A stretch of DNA of 64,000 nt from Zhengella mangrovi (GTDB taxonomy: Bacteria; Pseudomonadota; Alphaproteobacteria; Rhizobiales; Rhizobiaceae): contig NZ_PDVP01000003.1 in the NCBI RefSeq assembly GCF_002727065.1, positions 420,331 to 484,330 on the forward strand, given 5' to 3'. The position numbers and the translations under genes are program-made. This document shows, piece after piece, positions 60,944-64,000 of this stretch. Below the pieces are notes generated by a model. The model was given only the letters and a program-made list of their open reading frames with translations. It did no database searches and was not told the origin of the DNA. The first letter of the stretch is position 1. Each line of letters starts with the position of its first letter.

Positions 60944-62176
60944 CTAAATAAGCGGCCTACAAAGAATTGACTTGAAAAGAGCCATCAGCCGATCGAGTCG
61001 GTGTATTCCTGTCTTTGATTGGATATTCTTGAGGTGCCAACGGACAGTTCCGATTCTTATCCCATTAGCAATTGAATAAGCCGCCAAATCGGCGCCACCT
61101 GCAAGCGCTGATGCTAGCGAAGATTCCGCATCTGTAAGCGAGTAAACCTTTCTAAGCAAAGAGCTATCGGCGGTAGGCGCGCCTGTGGGATCGTTGATGA
61201 CCACGATGAAGTGCGCAATTGCGCTGCTAGCAGGTATTTGCATTCTCACCGGCGCCATCGTGACAATAAGAATATTCTCCTCGGCTCCACGAAGCGGAAA
61301 TTGATGACTGCTTTCGCCTCCATCGGTCGCTCTCTGCTTGAGATCGATCGACAGATGATGCCGAAAGGTTTCGTCTGCGCTTTGGTCGGTGAAAGAAACT
61401 CGATTGCGGCGGACCAACCGGACGAACTCACCGTCGCTAAGGAGACGCTCTGCTGCTGAATTGGGCAGCACGAGGCCTCCGAGTTCGTCTGTCAGCAGTA
61501 TCGGGGCAACAAAACGGTTGAGGACCGTTTTCAGGTTGTCTTTCTCAAGGCCGGCCTTTCCAAGGCGATCAGCGAGCTGAACGGCGCGACCAAAATGCGG
61601 CAGAAGGCGATCAAGTTTCGCAGCCTCGCTCTCGCCGAACTGCGCTCGCCTCGCATTTCGAATAAAGCCTAGATGCACTGTTTTGAGAGGGCTATGCTCT
61701 AAAGTAGATCCCAGACCGTGCCGTAGTCCCTGCGGCTTTAGCCATTCGGCGAAAAAAGCGGTTTTCTCAAAATCCCTGGGTTCGAATTCACTGTTGAAAG
61801 CCCGGCAAGTTGGGAGCTTGCTGCACTGCAATATCCAAGGATTCTTGCCGAAAAAGGCCTCATCATAATTTTCGCGATAATACGGATCAAATCCAAAACT
61901 GCCATAAACATCAATCAATTCATCGACATGATTTTCGATAGTCAGATCACCAGCGTCCGCCCCAACAAAATTGGCCGTCTTGTAGATGAGATCCTTCCAA
62001 ACATCTTTTCTATCGACCGATTGATAGCACATATCGATCAGATCTAGGATTTGGTTTTCGTCATCTAACGATTTCACGCGTTGACTTTCACTTTTCCATA
62101 GATTCGAACCAGGCAAATTGCTGCATCTACGGGCGATAGCTGCAAGCAAGCCCTCATACTGAACATTTAACGACAT
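60944..62176 (-). CDS. LuxR-family regulator
   Basis: A 410-residue protein with a C-terminal LuxR HTH (LTDAESSLASALAGGADLAA, GIRIGTVRWHLKNIQSKTGI). The N-terminal about 330 residues resemble a PAS-like sensor (VAPILLTDELGGLVLPNSAA, then FTDQSADETFRHH), but no family name is certain. The start MSLNVQYEG at 62176 is chosen because it gives a clean divergent promoter with the binding-protein gene at 62252; the frame upstream overlaps that gene. May control the adjacent ABC genes or the molybdenum hydroxylase. Confidence 0.82.
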   Translation of the reverse strand: MSLNVQYEGLLAAIARRCSNLPGSNLWKSESQRVKSLDDENQILDLIDMCYQSVDRKDVWKDLIYKTANFVGADAGDLTIENHVDELIDVYGSFGFDPYYRENYDEAFFGKNPWILQCSKLPTCRAFNSEFEPRDFEKTAFFAEWLKPQGLRHGLGSTLEHSPLKTVHLGFIRNARRAQFGESEAAKLDRLLPHFGRAVQLADRLGKAGLEKDNLKTVLNRFVAPILLTDELGGLVLPNSAAERLLSDGEFVRLVRRNRVSFTDQSADETFRHHLSIDLKQRATDGGESSHQFPLRGAEENILIVTMAPVRMQIPASSAIAHFIVVINDPTGAPTADSSLLRKVYSLTDAESSLASALAGGADLAAYSIANGIRIGTVRWHLKNIQSKTGIHRLDRLMALFKSILCRPLI

Positions 62177-62251
62177 CTCAGCTTGCCATATTTCGAAAAT
62201 TCGTGAAACAATTATATCTTGTATATGATATATATGATGGGAGCTTGGGTC

Positions 62252-63118
62252 ATGAATTGGAAACAGAATCCGGTTTGTCTCCATCAGTGCATCCTGGTCC
62301 TGTTTTTCGGCATCGTGGGGCTTGGCATGTTGCCCGCAAAGGCGGGCGATTTGCTGGGCAGCGTTATCGCCAAGGGAGAATTGGTGATTGGCGTCGATGC
62401 AGCCTATCCGCCTCAGTCTTTTCTTGACGACGAAGGCAAATTCGCCGGTTTCGATGTGGACGTCGGGAAGGCAATCTCGAGAGAACTAGGCGTCCGCGCG
62501 GTTGTCCGGGAGGTCAACTGGGAGGTTATTTTCACCGGTCAATGGCGTGGACAATGGGACTTGCTTGCTGGCTCCCTCACTCCGACGCGGGAACGCGCAA
62601 CAAAGTTGGATTTCAGCGACCCCTACTATTTTTCTCCCGCCATGCTGGCTGTCCATCAAGCGAACAAGACGATCAATCATGTTGGAGATGCGTCAGGGAA
62701 GCGGATCGGAGTTGCCGGGCAGACGACATATGAAAGCTACCTGAACCAGGCGCTTGTCATCGATGCGGCCGGTGCAGTTCCATTCGAATACCGGATAGCA
62801 GATGCCGATATCCGGCCCTATGCCGGGGAACAACTTGTTCTGGACGACTTGAAACTGGGAGATGGAGTGCGTCTGGACGCCGCCGTATCTGCATTGCCGT
62901 TTCTGAAATTGGCGCAGCAATACGGGTACCCGATCAAGGTGATCGAAGACCCGCTTTTTTATGAACCGCTGGCTCTTGCATTCGAAAAGGGCTCGCCCAA
63001 CCTTGTTGCCAAGACCAACGAGATACTCGCGCGTCTGCGTTCGTCGGGCGAACTGGCTGACCTGTCGCGGAAATGGCATGGGGCGGACCTGACGAATCCG
63101 AGCAAAGGCGCCCGGTGA
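62252..63118 (+). CDS. ABC transporter solute-binding protein (SBP_bac_3 type)
   Basis: A 288-residue periplasmic binding protein of the polar-amino-acid type. Signal peptide (VCLHQCILVLFFGIVGLGML, cleavage near AKA-GDL), then KGELVIGVDAAYPPQSFLDD, GKFAGFDVDVGKAISRELGV, and DWDLLAGSLTPTRER-like and KRIGVAGQTTYESYL blocks. ATG 62252 follows GGGAGCTTGGG. The last codon overlaps the permease start (GTGA). The ligand is probably an amino acid or opine-like compound. The ATPase gene lies outside this window. Confidence 0.9.
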   Translation: MNWKQNPVCLHQCILVLFFGIVGLGMLPAKAGDLLGSVIAKGELVIGVDAAYPPQSFLDDEGKFAGFDVDVGKAISRELGVRAVVREVNWEVIFTGQWRGQWDLLAGSLTPTRERATKLDFSDPYYFSPAMLAVHQANKTINHVGDASGKRIGVAGQTTYESYLNQALVIDAAGAVPFEYRIADADIRPYAGEQLVLDDLKLGDGVRLDAAVSALPFLKLAQQYGYPIKVIEDPLFYEPLALAFEKGSPNLVAKTNEILARLRSSGELADLSRKWHGADLTNPSKGAR

Positions 63119-63876
63119 AGGGCCTCTGGCGGCGTTCAACTGCTCTCTCTCTTTTGCTCGCTGGCTTGGCCTTGGCCGCCTACGCGGGATTTTCGATGAT
63201 TGGGACGGCCGTTTCGAGCCATGCACTGATCATCCTCGGTATCGTGCCTCGCAATGGCTTTCTTCAGGGAGCGGCATTGACCCTGTTCGTGACCGCATCG
63301 GCAGGCATTCTTGCGCTTGTGGGTGCATCAATACTGGCATGGCTGCGGTCCACCGGTCACATGGTTCCAATAGTACTTGTTGCTTCGATTGTCTCATTTG
63401 GACGAGGGACGCCGCTGCTTCTTCAGCTTTTCATATTTTATTTTGCACTGCCCGAACTCGGGCTTGTCCTGAGCCCGCTTCAGGCGGGTATCGCAGCACT
63501 CGCCTACTGCTACAGCGCATACGGGTCCGAGATCATACGCTCGAGCATGCAGGCCGTTCCGAGGAACACGCTCGACGCAGCACGCGCACTCGGGCTTTCC
63601 AAATTCAAGAGATTTCAGACGGTGCATTTTCCCCTGGCTATCCGTTATGCTGCCGTTCCGATGGGAAATCTGGTTATTGCGTTGGTCAAGGACACGTCAC
63701 TTGTCTCGGTTATCGGCGTCTGGGACATGATGATGATCGCCCGCATTTATGGAGCGCGGGACCTATCCTACCTTCACATGCTCGTTGCAGTCGGGATCGT
63801 TTACTGGATCATCTCCGCTCTTCTTGAGATCGGCGTCGACGGACTTGAACAGAGATTATCCCGCTACCCCGATTAG
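63115..63876 (+). CDS. ABC transporter permease, amino-acid type
   Basis: A 253-residue HisM/GlnP-like permease. About five to six TM segments and the EAA loop NTLDAARALGLSKFKRFQTV are present. GTG 63115 overlaps the binding-protein stop by 4 bp, so the two are coupled. No second permease or ATPase follows before the IS end, so the operon was probably cut or the ATPase lies elsewhere. Confidence 0.9.
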   Translation: MKGLWRRSTALSLLLAGLALAAYAGFSMIGTAVSSHALIILGIVPRNGFLQGAALTLFVTASAGILALVGASILAWLRSTGHMVPIVLVASIVSFGRGTPLLLQLFIFYFALPELGLVLSPLQAGIAALAYCYSAYGSEIIRSSMQAVPRNTLDAARALGLSKFKRFQTVHFPLAIRYAAVPMGNLVIALVKDTSLVSVIGVWDMMMIARIYGARDLSYLHMLVAVGIVYWIISALLEIGVDGLEQRLSRYPD

Positions 63877-63882
63877 GCGCCG

Positions 63883-64000
63883 TGAGCTACTCCCCATCTC
63901 TTGGACAGGTTCTAGCGTGATTTAAGCTACTCTCTGCTCCTGCTGATCGGTTTGGGTTTCGTCATTTCTCAGCCAATAGACCACGGCCGGTGGTTTGCCG
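63883..64000 (-). mobile_element. IS3-family element end, continuing beyond the window
   Basis: The terminal sequence TGAGCTACTCCCC at 63883 matches copy 1 at 11896 (TGAGTTGCTCCCC). The rest of the element would lie past 64000. Similar in orientation and order to copy 1. Confidence 0.7.
63922..64000 (-). CDS. IS3-family transposase OrfB, C-terminal end (partial)
   Basis: Minus strand: GKPPAVVYWLRNDETQTDQQ, EQRVA and stop TAA at 63922. These are the characteristic last residues of an IS3-subgroup OrfB. The frame is intact to the window edge. Whether the gene is complete cannot be seen. Confidence 0.75.
   Translation of the reverse strand, partial: GKPPAVVYWLRNDETQTDQQEQRVA

Noticed and set aside
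1..64000. CRISPR arrays, tRNA or rRNA genes, prophage modules, classic defence systems
   Set aside because: No regularly spaced repeats, no cloverleaf or rRNA-like sequence, and no phage structural, integrase, restriction or toxin-antitoxin pair could be recognised on either strand.

Overview
The window looks like chromosome of a GC-rich alphaproteobacterium, most likely a Hyphomicrobiales (Rhizobiales) relative. The evidence is the gene content (TRAP and Liv transporters, many GntR/FCD regulators, a DmdA-like protein, HyuAB, CaiB/BaiF CoA-transferases), the IS types (IS3, IS630, IS5, IS110 of rhizobial type), small secreted Cys-rich proteins of rhizobial flavour, and two dispersed repeats of the kind scattered through Rhizobiales genomes. 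The genus is not resolvable by eye. No rRNA, tRNA or CRISPR was seen.

Layout. (1) 1-7.6 kb: the 3' end of a TRAP permease gene and its GntR regulator, a 2OG-Fe(II) oxygenase plus aldo-keto reductase pair, a CelD/BcsL-type acetyltransferase, an MFS carrier and a small secreted protein. (2) 8.2-11.9 kb: a DmdA-like methyltransferase, the C-terminal stub of a lost acyl-CoA ligase, a DmdD-like crotonase and a divergent AraC regulator. This looks like an eroded DMSP-demethylation-type cluster. (3) 12.0-24.4 kb: a thirteen-gene, mostly overlapping, leftward operon in which a complete Liv ABC importer is embedded between acyl-CoA catabolic genes. (4) 24.7-39.5 kb: divergent hyuAB, two further CoA-ester modules, two FCD-GntR regulators, and an acyl-CoA ligase / acyl-CoA dehydrogenase / APH-kinase trio that resembles a split ACAD11 (4-hydroxy-acid catabolism). 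Five intergenic regions carry variants of one palindrome (ATTGTCGGACAAT / TTATCNGACCAAA), so regions 3 and 4 are probably one regulon for uptake and beta-oxidation-like breakdown of an unidentified carboxylic acid or lactam.

(5) 39.8-53.6 kb: an accessory island that opens with an AT-rich stretch. It holds an intact IS3 element, a decayed IS630, an IS110 split by an IS5 insertion, a 131-bp IS3 deletion derivative with perfect ends, truncated GNAT and azoreductase genes fused at a junction, and six small secreted or membrane proteins, several Cys-rich and two paralogous. (6) 53.7-63.9 kb: LysR, a VTT-like membrane protein, a secreted protein, an ABM protein, a molybdenum hydroxylase in which the [2Fe-2S] and Moco subunits are fused, a LuxR-type regulator, and an amino-acid-type ABC binding protein with its permease. 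The window ends inside an IS3-family transposase gene. A diverged copy of that gene's 3' end lies at 11.9 kb, so related IS ends bracket 52 kb in the same orientation.

The highest-value observations are the shared operator set, the split ACAD11-like module, the eroded dmd cluster, the family of secreted Cys-rich proteins, and a duplicated promoter/leader (42.7 and 60.8 kb) that drives a tiny hydrophobic peptide gene.
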